Assembly (NCBI RefSeq): GCF_001646665.1
Contig: NZ_LWBU01000011.1
Span: forward strand, 122,486 to 186,485
DNA from: Streptomyces noursei
GTDB lineage: Bacteria; Actinomycetota; Actinomycetes; Streptomycetales; Streptomycetaceae
Reading direction: 5' to 3'
Length of the DNA stretch: 64,000 bases
Shown here: in pieces, positions 52,671 through 60,367 of the stretch
Layout: each line of letters begins with the position of its first letter
How positions within the stretch are numbered: the stretch's first letter is position 1
Made by a program: the position numbers and the translations under genes
Notes under the pieces: model-generated
Seen by the model: only the letters and a program-made list of their open reading frames with translations
What the model was told of the DNA's origin: nothing
The model's database searches: none

Positions 52671-52715
52671 ACTCGTAATGCGTAGGTCTCGGGTTCGAAT
52701 CCCGAAGGCGGCTCA
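52671..52715 (+). repeat. attR core (45-bp direct repeat, copy 2; 3' half of tRNA-Thr)
   Basis: Identical over 45 bp to 36442-36486. It is the original 3' half of tRNA-Thr, now without its 5' half and therefore not a functional tRNA. Confidence 0.97.
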
Positions 52716-52718
52716 GAC

Positions 52719-52754
52719 GAAGGCCCAGGTCACGCAGGTGCGACCTGGGTCTTC
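52719..52754 (+). terminator. Original tRNA-Thr terminator, displaced by the element
   Basis: A 13-bp stem (one G-U pair) around CCCAGGTC/GACCTGGG with a 10-nt loop starts 4 bp after attR. Before integration it would have ended the tRNA transcript. Confidence 0.75.
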
Positions 52755-52814
52755 TGGTGTCACGGGGCCCCGGGCCCGCACCGGACGGTGCGGGTGGGGC
52801 CGCCGGTCGGCGGA

Positions 52815-53459
52815 TCAGCCGGTCCAGAAGTCCCACCAGCGGGTCAGGATCAGCATCCCGATGCTCCCGGTGTGCAGGACGGGCGGCACCCAGGTGAACT
52901 CGTCCAGGAAGCCGCGGACCGCGCGCGGGGCCGGGAGCAGGCCGGTGCGCACGTTGTGCGAGGTGACGTACCAGAACATGACGAGCGTCGCGAGCCAGGC
53001 CGAACAGCACCAGAGGCACAGCGCGTTGATCTCGTACAGCGACTGCTGCATCAGCCAGGTGCAGAAGCCGACGCCGAAGAGGGTGCCGGCGTTGAGTCCG
53101 AGCCAGAACCGGCGGCGGAAGCGCGCACCGGCGAGGAGGGCGGCGCCGACGGCGACGACCATGCCGTACGTCACCAGGCCCAGCATCGGGTTGGGGAAGC
53201 CGAAGACCGAGGCCTGGTCGCTCTTCATGATGCTGCCGCAGGAGACGACCGGGTTCAGGCTGCACCCCGGCGTGAAGTTCGGGTCCTCCAGCAGCTTGAA
53301 CTTGTCCAGCGTGATCACCCACGCCGCCAGCAGCCCCACCGCACCGGTGATCACCAGCATCCAGCCGAACGCCCGGCCGGCGCCCACCGCCGTCGGGGGC
53401 TGTTCCGCCTGCTCGCTCCGGGCGAGGGGTGCCTCGTCCTTCACACGCGTCATCGTCAT
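52815..53459 (-). CDS. Vitamin K epoxide reductase family protein
   Basis: The 214-aa membrane protein has about five hydrophobic segments. The VKOR cysteines are present: CSLNPVVSCGSIM (loop pair) and ALCLWCCSAWLATLV (CxxC active site). Bacterial VKOR proteins reoxidise DsbA-like enzymes and so support disulfide formation outside the cell, which would serve the many secreted cysteine proteins nearby (chaplins). ATG 53459 and 53453 are both possible starts. No fused thioredoxin domain is seen. Confidence 0.93.
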   Translation of the reverse strand: MTMTRVKDEAPLARSEQAEQPPTAVGAGRAFGWMLVITGAVGLLAAWVITLDKFKLLEDPNFTPGCSLNPVVSCGSIMKSDQASVFGFPNPMLGLVTYGMVVAVGAALLAGARFRRRFWLGLNAGTLFGVGFCTWLMQQSLYEINALCLWCCSAWLATLVMFWYVTSHNVRTGLLPAPRAVRGFLDEFTWVPPVLHTGSIGMLILTRWWDFWTG

Positions 53460-53580
53460 GCGGCGACGCTACACGCGGAATCCTTTCATCGCGGTTTTCC
53501 CCGTTTTCTTCCACCGGAACGAGGGAAAGCCCCGGCGACGGGTCAACCCTTCCCGCGCCGGGGCCCCTTCCGTCCGGATG

Positions 53581-54093
53581 TCAGGTACGCACCCTGCGCA
53601 CCGGCAGCAGGCAGTGCGCGCTCTGCGCCACCATCTCCTCGTCGGCCAGGAACGCCCGCAGCCGCTCCTCGCCGACCGGCTTCCCGTGCACGGCCTCCGG
53701 CCAGGGGCGCAGCGCGCAGATCAGGTAGGCCTTGCCGCTTTCGTGGGCGGCCTTCTCCCACTCCGGCGGCACCGGGCACTGCACCTTCATGAACGGCATG
53801 TTGAGCACCGCCTGCTCGGCCTCCACCAGCAGCGTGATCGGGATCCGGGTCTCCCGGGCGAGGTCCGCGACCCGGTCGCCGATCGTCAGACCGATCTTCT
53901 CCAGCTCCCCGCGGAACGCCTCCGCCCCGGCCTCGGGCCCGTCGCGGCCGTCGCCGAGGGAGTACACCATCAGGAACGGCGTCACGGGCGCGTCGGCCTC
54001 GGACTCCGGTTCGTTGGCCCAGGGGATGACGGTGAGGGTGCCCAGGAGCGATTCCTGCCGGCCCGGCGTCGTGGCGGTGGTGGAAGAGGTCAT
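53581..54093 (-). CDS. DUF5949-like protein
   Basis: The 170-aa soluble protein (LLGTLTVIPWANEPESEADAPVTPFLMVYSLGDGRDGPEAGAEAFRGELEKIG) matches my recollection of the Streptomyces family DUF5949. No catalytic motif or membrane segment is visible. ATG 54093 has no good Shine-Dalgarno, so leaderless translation or a later start is possible. Function unknown. Confidence 0.8.
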   Translation of the reverse strand: MTSSTTATTPGRQESLLGTLTVIPWANEPESEADAPVTPFLMVYSLGDGRDGPEAGAEAFRGELEKIGLTIGDRVADLARETRIPITLLVEAEQAVLNMPFMKVQCPVPPEWEKAAHESGKAYLICALRPWPEAVHGKPVGEERLRAFLADEEMVAQSAHCLLPVRRVRT

Positions 54094-54269
54094 GGGGCCG
54101 GATGCTAGTGCCGCCCCTTGGGCCCTTCGTGAGCGTTTCCACCCGTTCGGCCCATATGACGGGGCGATGATTCACCTGGCCGGGTAATGGACGCGGTGAC
54201 ACCCTCCGGAACGGTTCACGATCAGGGTCGTTGGTCCGGGGGAGCCACGACGAGCAGGGAGCCCGATCG

Positions 54270-54662
54270 ATGAGCGTCGCACAGCCGTTGTCCCGACTCC
54301 TCCCGCGCCGGCGCACCGTCCTGCGGTCGCTCTTCGCGCTGACCGTCACCGCCTTCACCGGCGGGGCGCTCGCCCACGTCGCCACCACGCGGGCCGACGG
54401 GGCGGGGCGGGCGGCCGCGGGCGGGTTCGACGAGATGTACCGGGGGCGGCACATCCAGGGGCGGCCGGTGGCCGGCGCGGGGTTCGACGTGCGCGTCGAC
54501 GGCCGGCCCCTGCACCTGATGCGGTGCGCCGGCGGCGGCTACCTGACGCCCGTCGACCACTACTCGTCGTACCCGACCCCCCTCGCGGCCGCCCGCGGCG
54601 CCGTGGACGAGCTGGGTTCCGCCCGACTGGCACTGGGAGCGCACCATGGTGTACGTCCGTAA
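54270..54662 (+). CDS. melC1: Tyrosinase copper chaperone MelC1
   Basis: The 130-aa caddie protein starts at ATG 54270. It has a Tat-type signal (RRRTVLRSLFALTVTAFTGGALA) and the MelC1 core FDEMYRGRHIQGRPVAGAGFDVRVDGRPLHLMRCAGGGYLTPVDHYSSYPTPLAAARGAVDELG, whose His and Cys residues help load copper into tyrosinase. It carries MelC2 out of the cell by the Tat route. It overlaps melC2 by 17 bp. Confidence 0.96.
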   Translation: MSVAQPLSRLLPRRRTVLRSLFALTVTAFTGGALAHVATTRADGAGRAAAGGFDEMYRGRHIQGRPVAGAGFDVRVDGRPLHLMRCAGGGYLTPVDHYSSYPTPLAAARGAVDELGSARLALGAHHGVRP

Positions 54663-55512
54663 GAACCAGCGCGACCTGACCGCCGCCGAGCGCAGGAAGT
54701 TCGTCGGCGCGGTCCTGGAGCTGAAGAGGAGCGGGCGGTACGACGACTTCGTCCGCACGCACGTCCGGTACTACAGCGCGGACGGCGACGACGACCTGCG
54801 GGTGGCGCACATGGCGCCGTCGTTCCTGCCCTGGCACCGCCAGTACCTGCTGGAGTTCGAGCGGGCCCTCAGGAGCGTCGACCCCACGGTGACCGTCCCC
54901 TACTGGGACTGGACCCGCGACAACACCCCGGCGGCGTCCCTGTGGGGCGAGGACTTCATGGGCGGCAACGGCCGGCGCGGCGACCGCCAGGTGACCACCG
55001 GGCCGTTCGCGTACGAAAGGGGCGACTGGCCGATCACGGTCGGCGTGACCGAGAGCCCGTTCCTCACCCGCAACTTCGGCAACCCCGCCAACCCGATCGA
55101 GCTGCCCACCGCGCGGGAACTGGCCCGGGCGACCGCCGAGACGGTCTACGACTCCGCCCCCTGGGACTCCACCAGCCGCACCGGCTTCCGCAACGCGCTG
55201 GAGGGCTGGACGCGGGAGGCGGGCAACGGCCGGTGGCGCAACCACAACCGGGTCCACCGGTGGGTGGGCGGACTGATGCTCGGCGGCGCGTCGGTCAACG
55301 ACCCGGTCTTCTGGCTCCACCACTCCTTCATCGACCTCGTCTGGTCGCGCTGGCAGCGCAAGAACCCCGAGGCCCGCTACCTGCCCGCCTCCCCGCCCCC
55401 GCCCGGTTCGGCCCAGTACCGGCGGGTCGTCGCGCGGCACGAGCCGATGCCGCCGTTCCGGGCCACCCCGGACGACGTCGCCGACCACCGCCACCTCTAC
55501 CGCTACGCCTGA
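54646..55512 (+). CDS. melC2: Tyrosinase MelC2
   Basis: The 288-aa type-3 copper enzyme oxidises tyrosine to melanin precursors. Copper A ligands are His39, His55 and His64 (RTHVRYY, VAHMAPSFLPWHR). Copper B ligands are in NHNRVHRWVGG and FWLHHSFIDLVW. All six are present and the length is normal. It has no signal of its own and depends on MelC1 for export. GGGAGC lies upstream of its ATG, within melC1. Confidence 0.98.
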   Translation: MVYVRKNQRDLTAAERRKFVGAVLELKRSGRYDDFVRTHVRYYSADGDDDLRVAHMAPSFLPWHRQYLLEFERALRSVDPTVTVPYWDWTRDNTPAASLWGEDFMGGNGRRGDRQVTTGPFAYERGDWPITVGVTESPFLTRNFGNPANPIELPTARELARATAETVYDSAPWDSTSRTGFRNALEGWTREAGNGRWRNHNRVHRWVGGLMLGGASVNDPVFWLHHSFIDLVWSRWQRKNPEARYLPASPPPPGSAQYRRVVARHEPMPPFRATPDDVADHRHLYRYA

Positions 55513-55531
55513 GGGGTCCGCGGACGCGGAA

Positions 55532-55561
55532 CGGCCCCCCGGCCGGTGGGCCGGGGGGCCG
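55532..55561. terminator. Bidirectional terminator between melC2 and chaplin
   Basis: CGGCCCCCCGGCC and its exact complement close a GGTG loop (13-bp stem). It serves the two convergent genes. Confidence 0.85.
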
Positions 55562-55577
55562 TACGCGCTACGGACGG

Positions 55578-55850
55578 TCAGTTGCCGTAGCCGCCGTGCT
55601 TCTTGTGGTCGTCGACGTTGGCGCACTGGTTGCCGAACGCCGGGTTCAGCAGACCGATGATGTCGATGGTGTTGCCGCACAGGTTGATCGGGATGTGGAT
55701 CGGGACCTGGACCGCGTTGCCGGAGATGACACCGGGGGACTCGACGGCTGCGGCGTCGGACCGCGCGTCGGCGACGGCCATGCCGGTTCCGCTCAGGGCG
55801 ACAGCGCCCGTGCCGACGATGACGGCGGCAGCCTTCGCGATGCGAGACAT
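55578..55850 (-). CDS. Short chaplin (ChpG-like position)
   Basis: The 90-aa precursor has a signal peptide (AKAAAVIVGTGAVALSGTGMAVA) and one chaplin domain, ESPGVISGNAVQVPIHIPINLCGNTIDIIGLLNPAFGNQC, with both cysteines, followed by HKKHGGYGN. Short chaplins assemble into amyloid fibres that coat aerial hyphae and lower surface tension. ATG 55850 has AAGGAG upstream. The place beside melC2 is that of chpG in S. coelicolor (from memory). Confidence 0.95.
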   Translation of the reverse strand: MSRIAKAAAVIVGTGAVALSGTGMAVADARSDAAAVESPGVISGNAVQVPIHIPINLCGNTIDIIGLLNPAFGNQCANVDDHKKHGGYGN

Positions 55851-56031
55851 CAAAATCTCCTTGTACGTGGAAATCCGACCGCGGACCTGCGGTCGTCACT
55901 CCCCTACAACGCCACTCGTCAGGCCGGGTAACGGCCGCGCCACCCCAACAACCGGTCGTGGCACGGCATTCGCTCTTTTGGCCCCGGGGATTGCGCGGAA
56001 CGGGTGACCGGCCGGCGGGAAGGGCGGCGGA

Positions 56032-56556
56032 TCAGTCTTTCGGCCCGTCGAGGCCGAGCGTGGAGTCCAGGCCTCCGGTCACGCTGGGCGACAGGAGACC
56101 GGCCTGCGGCAGCTCGGCGCCGGGCATGCCGAGCGTCTCGGCGCGCGGCGGCGTGACCGGCAGGCCGAGGATCGCGCCCGGGGTCGTCGCCCGGAGCTCC
56201 GAGGCGGGGGCCGCCACCAGGGCCCGGCCCGTCGGGTCCTCGCCGACGGCGTCCGGCAGCGGGGCGCTGACCAGCGTCTCCGGGACGCCCGACGTGACCG
56301 GGAGCTGCGGCAGGAGGACGGGCTGGAACCTGCCCTCACCGTGTCCGGTGAGCCCCATGGGCGCCCCCGGGAGCGGGATGGGCACGCCGGTACGCAGGGT
56401 CGGGGTCTCGGTGGGGAGTACGGTGCCGAGGCCGTGCAGCGGCACGTCGACCGGCGCGACCGGTACGGTGGTCGCTGCGGCGGCGGGCGACGCCATCGCC
56501 GCGGATGCGAGGCACGTGACGAGAATCCCCATGCCGGCCTGAGATTTCAGGTTCAT
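56032..56556 (-). CDS. Secreted Pro/Val-rich protein, function unknown
   Basis: The 174-aa protein has a signal peptide (AGMGILVTCLASAAMASPAAAA) and a mature part rich in Pro, Leu, Val and Gly with short repeated turns such as PLPGAPMG and PLHGLGTVLP. No cysteine remains after processing. It is probably a disordered surface or wall-associated protein. Start ATG 56556 lacks a strong ribosome site. 181 bp separate it from the chaplin. Confidence 0.75.
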   Translation of the reverse strand: MNLKSQAGMGILVTCLASAAMASPAAAATTVPVAPVDVPLHGLGTVLPTETPTLRTGVPIPLPGAPMGLTGHGEGRFQPVLLPQLPVTSGVPETLVSAPLPDAVGEDPTGRALVAAPASELRATTPGAILGLPVTPPRAETLGMPGAELPQAGLLSPSVTGGLDSTLGLDGPKD

Positions 56557-56693
56557 TTGCTGCGTACGCCTTCCCGGGCTGTGAGTACGGTGCTGCCCAA
56601 AAGAACGAGCACGCGCCGAAAAACGCGTCAGGATTCCCCTGGTTGCAGCAATGGCGACGGCGGTGTTGACGGGCGGGTCCGGAAATGCCGAAA

Positions 56694-56726
56694 GGCCGAC
56701 GGAAACGTGGTCGTTTCCCGTCGGCC
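56694..56726 (-). terminator. Hairpin terminator after the 93-aa secreted protein gene
   Basis: GGCCGACGGAAACG pairs with CGTTTCCCGTCGGCC with one bulged base, 66 bp past the stop codon on the minus strand. Confidence 0.75.
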
Positions 56727-56791
56727 CCGGCAGCGTCGTCCACGCGGCCGCACTCCTTCCGCGTGTGTCGCCGGGCGTGTGCCCCGGCGTA

Positions 56792-57073
56792 CTACTTGCC
56801 CAGCGCGGGCAGTCCGCCGAGGAGCGGCTGGGCGGTGTCCTTGGCGCCGTCCAGGCCGCCGGTGGCGCCCTGCACCTTGTCGACGGCCTTGCCGTCGGTG
56901 ACCTTGCCCACCGCGTCGGTCGGGACGGCCTCGGTCAGACCGCGCTTGCCCAGCGCTTCGACTCCTCCGTTGAGGCTGGACGGGGTGAGGCTGTCGACGG
57001 CGAAGGCCGGGGCGGCCACGCCCAGAGCCATCATGGAACCGGCGACGACCGCAGCAACCTTGGTGGGCTTCAT
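56792..57073 (-). CDS. Small secreted protein, function unknown
   Basis: The 93-aa precursor has a signal peptide (MKPTKVAAVVAGSMMALGVAAPAFA) cleaved after AFA, leaving about 68 residues of Gly/Ala/Asp/Leu-rich chain (VDSLTPSSLNGGVEALGKRGL, ending LLGGLPALGK). AGGAAGGA precedes ATG 57073. Such proteins are frequent in Streptomyces next to chaplins; I know no function. Confidence 0.82.
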   Translation of the reverse strand: MKPTKVAAVVAGSMMALGVAAPAFAVDSLTPSSLNGGVEALGKRGLTEAVPTDAVGKVTDGKAVDKVQGATGGLDGAKDTAQPLLGGLPALGK

Positions 57074-57355
57074 GGGGATGAGTCCTTCCTGGAACGGCGT
57101 CTGTTCGCTACAACTCGGCCGCCGCACAAGCCACTTGATGCGTCCTGGGCGGGGCTCTGTCCTCTGTAACGAGCCCTCCGCCCGGGGGAAACTCCATCGG
57201 TCCGGAATTCTGGCCACTGCACTCGAACGATACGGAGCGGTCCTATTCTCGGATGAACGTGCGAGTGGCCGTGCGGGCAACGGCCGGCGGCCGTGTCCGC
57301 CCGGCGGGACCGGGGCGGCACGGCCGCGGGGGGTGGGAGCGTACGGCCGCCGGGT

Positions 57356-58084
57356 TCAGCGGGCGGCGACCGGCATCTGCGGGGTCGAGGTGGCGGGCAG
57401 GGTGGTGGCGGGCAGGGTGCTGACGCCCGTCGCCGGGGTGTCCGTCATCTTGGCGACGTCCTTCATGATGGCGTCCATCAGGGTCTGGGTGGCCGCCTGG
57501 ACCTGGGACGCCGAGGTGGTGGCCTGACCCTTCGCCGCGGCGGCGACCAGGTCGTCGATGGCCTTGTCCATGGCGGCGAGGGCCTTGTCCACGTCCGTGT
57601 CGGTGGCGTCGGCGGCGGGCTCGGCGGCCGGGTCGGTGACGTCCGGGGCGTCCGTGCCGCCCGCGGGCTCTACGGGGGCCTCGTCGGTGGCCGCCCAGGA
57701 GTCGGCGCCGCCCGTGGTGCCGGACGTGCCCGTGGTGGGGACGGTGGTGGCGGCGGTGCCGGTGGTGCCGGTGTTCGTCTTGGTGTTCGCCTCGGCCATC
57801 GCCTTGCGCAGGGCCTCGATGGCGGCCGTCAGCTCCTTCATCTCCTGGTTCGTCCCGGCGGAGGGGAGCGACTGCGTGCTGCTCGTGCCGGAGGCGGTGG
57901 CGAGGACGGAGTCGACCACGCCTCCGATCGAGCCGAGGATGTCGCTGATGTCCTCCGGTGCCTCGGCCCGCTGGGCGGGGGCGAGGGGGGCGGAGTGGGC
58001 GGCGAGTGCGGGTCCCGCCGTACCGAGCGTGAGCGCGGCGCAGAGTGCGGTGACCGCCACACGGCGGGGTGTCAGGAGACGCAT
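57356..58084 (-). CDS. Secreted Ala/Thr-rich helical protein, function unknown
   Basis: The 242-aa precursor starts at ATG 58084 (MRLLTPRRVAVTALCAALTLGTAGPALAA), with AAGGA upstream. The mature protein has two helical segments (NQEMKELTAAIEALRKAMAEANTK; VDKALAAMDKAIDDLVAAAAKG) joined by a Thr/Gly/Pro-rich linker. No catalytic motif is visible. It is probably a wall-spanning or matrix protein. Confidence 0.83.
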   Translation of the reverse strand: MRLLTPRRVAVTALCAALTLGTAGPALAAHSAPLAPAQRAEAPEDISDILGSIGGVVDSVLATASGTSSTQSLPSAGTNQEMKELTAAIEALRKAMAEANTKTNTGTTGTAATTVPTTGTSGTTGGADSWAATDEAPVEPAGGTDAPDVTDPAAEPAADATDTDVDKALAAMDKAIDDLVAAAAKGQATTSASQVQAATQTLMDAIMKDVAKMTDTPATGVSTLPATTLPATSTPQMPVAAR

Positions 58085-58290
58085 GCCTTGTCCTTCCAGT
58101 GACGCGTCGGAATGTGACATCACCGTCGGTCCGCCCATTGCGCCCCGCAAACGCGTGCGCGGCAAGCGCGCGTGGGCCCGATGGGTGAACCGGGCCGTCT
58201 GACCTGCCGGAAAAGGCCCCGGGCGGGCCGTCGCCGGGAAATGGCGCGGCGCCGCCGATGGGGTGGCCGGCCCCCTCCCGCACACGACGA

Positions 58291-58320
58291 AGTGCGCCGT
58301 TCCCGGAGGAACGGCGCACT
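58291..58320 (-). terminator. Terminator after the second chaplin
   Basis: AGTGCGCCGTTCC and its exact complement close a 4-nt loop, 35 bp beyond the chaplin stop. Confidence 0.85.
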
Positions 58321-58354
58321 TCTCGTCGCGTCGGGCCGCCCGAGCGGGCGGACG

Positions 58355-58594
58355 TCAGTCGTTGACGCAGACGTTGCCGAAGGTCGGGTTGAGCAGACCG
58401 ATGATGTCGATCGTGTTGCCGCACAGGTTGACCGGGATGTGGATCGGCACCTGGACCACGTTGCCGGAGATGACGCCGGGGGACTTCACGGCCGCGGCGT
58501 CCGCGTCGGCGTCGGCGTGCGCGACGCCGGTGGCGCCGACGACCGAGGCGGCGACGGCGGAGGTCAGGACGGCTGCCTTCGCGATACGGGACAT
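58355..58594 (-). CDS. Short chaplin (ChpD/ChpH-like)
   Basis: The 79-aa precursor has a signal peptide ending AHA and a chaplin domain KSPGVISGNVVQVPIHIPVNLCGNTIDIIGLLNPTFGNVC with both cysteines, ending VND. It is closely similar in its mature part to the chaplin at 55578, so the two are probably duplicates. Its ATG follows AGGAG by 8 nt. Confidence 0.95.
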   Translation of the reverse strand: MSRIAKAAVLTSAVAASVVGATGVAHADADADAAAVKSPGVISGNVVQVPIHIPVNLCGNTIDIIGLLNPTFGNVCVND

Positions 58595-59014
58595 GGTGGG
58601 GAACTCCTAGGTCGGTGAGGCTCTGCGGCCGACGTGGTCGGCTACACCAACAACGCCGCAGCATTTCGGCGGTTGCGCGACCGAACGGGTGACGCGCGCC
58701 CCCGCGGCTCGCCCGCGACACGCCGCACCGTCAACGCGGCACCCCGGCAGGGAAGTTGCTCCATGGGTGTTTCGCGTGCTTCTGGTCCGGTTTGTTGAGT
58801 TATAACGTACATCTCGCTGGACGCGGTCCTCACTCGTCGAAGCGGAGAACCGGGATGGGGAATGCAGAGGTTCTTTCAGTGTGGGAACGCCCGAATCACG
58901 TGCGCCGCTGACATTCGCCCGCGCGCCGGAAAGCGCCGGGACCGACGACCTTGCCGACTCCGCCGAACCCTCCTGCCGCCCGCTTCGTGGAAAGCTTCGT
59001 AGAAAGGGTCACGC
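58595..59014. promoter_or_regulatory. Divergent promoter region, chaplin and exopolysaccharide operon
   Basis: The 420-bp region has no credible gene. TATAAC at 58801-58806 in an A/T-rich patch (GTTGAGTTATAACGTACAT) is a candidate -10 box for the rightward operon. Regulation by development-specific sigma factors is plausible but no clear box for them is seen. Confidence 0.4.
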
Positions 59015-60367
59015 GTGCGTTCCCCACTCACCGCATTGCATGTTGTCCAGCCGGGTGACGGCGGGGTGGCCCGCGTGGTCACCGACGTGATCGGAGCGCA
59101 ACTGGACCTGGGCATGCGGGTCGCCGTCGCCTGCCCGCCCGGTACGCCGCTGGCGGTGGCGGCCGGCGCGCGGGGCGCCGAGGTGCACCCGTGGCGGGCC
59201 GGCCGCGAGCCGGGCCCGCGCCTGGTCGCGGAGAGCCGCCGGGTCGCCGCGCTGGTCGACCTCGTACGCCCCGACCTGGTGCACGCGCACAGCGCGAAGG
59301 CCGGACTGGCCGCCCGGATCGCGGTGCGCGGCCGGATCCCCACCGTCTACCAGCCGCACGCCTGGTCGTTCGAGGCGGTCGACGGGGTGACCGGCGCGCT
59401 CGCCAGGCGCTGGGAGCGCTGGGCGGCCCGCTGGACCGACCGGGTCATCTGCGTGAGCGAGGCGGAGCGGCGCCGCGGCGAGCACGCCGGGGTGCGGGCG
59501 CCCTGGTCCGTCATCCACAACGGCGTGGACGCCCGCCGGTTCACCGCCGGACCGGGCAGGGCAGCCGCCCGCGCCGCGCTCGGCCTCCCGCCCACCGCGC
59601 CCCTCGTGGTGTGCGTGGGGCGGCTGTGCCGCCAGAAGGGGCAGGACGTGCTGCTGGACGCATGGCCCGCCGTCCTCGCCCGCGTACCGGACGCCCGGCT
59701 CGTCCTGGTCGGCGACGGCCCGGAGGCCGAGGCACTGCGCACGGCCGCCGCCGGACTGTGCGTCCCGGCCGCCGGGTTCGCACCGGGCACCGGGCTCGCA
59801 CCGGGCACCGGGCCCGGCCCGCGCGCGGCGGCCGGCCCGCGCACGGAACCCGGCCCCGGCCCCCAACCCGGCCCCGAGCCCGGCCCCCGCACGGCCGCCG
59901 CAGCGGGTACGGCCACCGCGTCCCGTACCGCCGCCGCCCCGTGCGGCGCGGCGGACCGGACGGTCACGTTCGCGGGCGCCGTCACCGACACGGCGCCCTG
60001 GTACCGGGCCGCCGACCTGGTCGTCCAGCCGTCCCGCTGGGAGGGGATGGCCCTCGCGCCGCTGGAGGCGATGGCGGGCGGACGCCCCGTCCTCCTCACC
60101 GACGTGGACGGCGCCCGCGAGAGCCTGCCACCCGGCCAGGAGGCGCACTGCCTGGTCCGGCCGGACGACCCGGCCGCCCTGGCGGACGCCCTCACCGCCC
60201 TCCTGCGGCGCCCGGTGCTCCGCGAGGCCCTGGGGCGCCGGGCCCAGCAGTACGTACTGCGCCGCTTCGACGTGCGGCGCGCCAACGCCGCCCTCGCGGA
60301 CGTGTACCGCGAGGTGACCGCCGCACCGCGCCACCGCCACGAACTCGGGGAGCCGATCTCCCAGTGA
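59015..60367 (+). CDS. GT4-family glycosyltransferase with low-complexity insertion
   Basis: The 450-aa protein starts at GTG 59015 with GAAAGG 7 nt upstream. It has the GT-B fold: VVQPGDGGVARVVTDVIGAQL, VHAHSAKAGLAARIA, CVGRLCRQKGQDVLLDAW, and WEGMALAPLEAMAGGRPVLLTDVDGARE, the E-x7-E nucleotide-sugar motif. Residues about 253-315 are an unusual insert of Pro, Gly, Ala and Thr (repeated FAPGTGLAPGTGPGP and GPGPQPGPEPGP). It probably extends an exopolysaccharide repeat unit. It overlaps the next gene by 4 bp. Confidence 0.92.
   Translation: MRSPLTALHVVQPGDGGVARVVTDVIGAQLDLGMRVAVACPPGTPLAVAAGARGAEVHPWRAGREPGPRLVAESRRVAALVDLVRPDLVHAHSAKAGLAARIAVRGRIPTVYQPHAWSFEAVDGVTGALARRWERWAARWTDRVICVSEAERRRGEHAGVRAPWSVIHNGVDARRFTAGPGRAAARAALGLPPTAPLVVCVGRLCRQKGQDVLLDAWPAVLARVPDARLVLVGDGPEAEALRTAAAGLCVPAAGFAPGTGLAPGTGPGPRAAAGPRTEPGPGPQPGPEPGPRTAAAAGTATASRTAAAPCGAADRTVTFAGAVTDTAPWYRAADLVVQPSRWEGMALAPLEAMAGGRPVLLTDVDGARESLPPGQEAHCLVRPDDPAALADALTALLRRPVLREALGRRAQQYVLRRFDVRRANAALADVYREVTAAPRHRHELGEPISQ

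Larger units (their letters stand above)
36442..52715. mobile_element. AICE-type integrative and conjugative element in tRNA-Thr (16.2 kb)
   Basis: The boundaries are set by a perfect 45-bp direct repeat (36442-36486 and 52671-52715) that covers the 3' half of tRNA-Thr. Inside are the full set of modules that define actinomycete integrative and conjugative elements of the pSAM2 class: tyrosine integrase and excisionase at the left end, primase-polymerase and Rep ATPase with an iteron-bearing origin-like region, an FtsK-like TraB that moves double-stranded DNA, Spd-like spread proteins, and regulator/Nudix genes at the right end. All core genes from 47643 down to 36530 are leftward; the right-end cargo is mixed. 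The element looks intact, since I see no broken reading frame in it. Confidence 0.95.

Noticed and set aside
52671..52715. Second tRNA-Thr gene
   Set aside because: Only the 3' half is present; the sequence before it does not pair with it. It is the attR copy.
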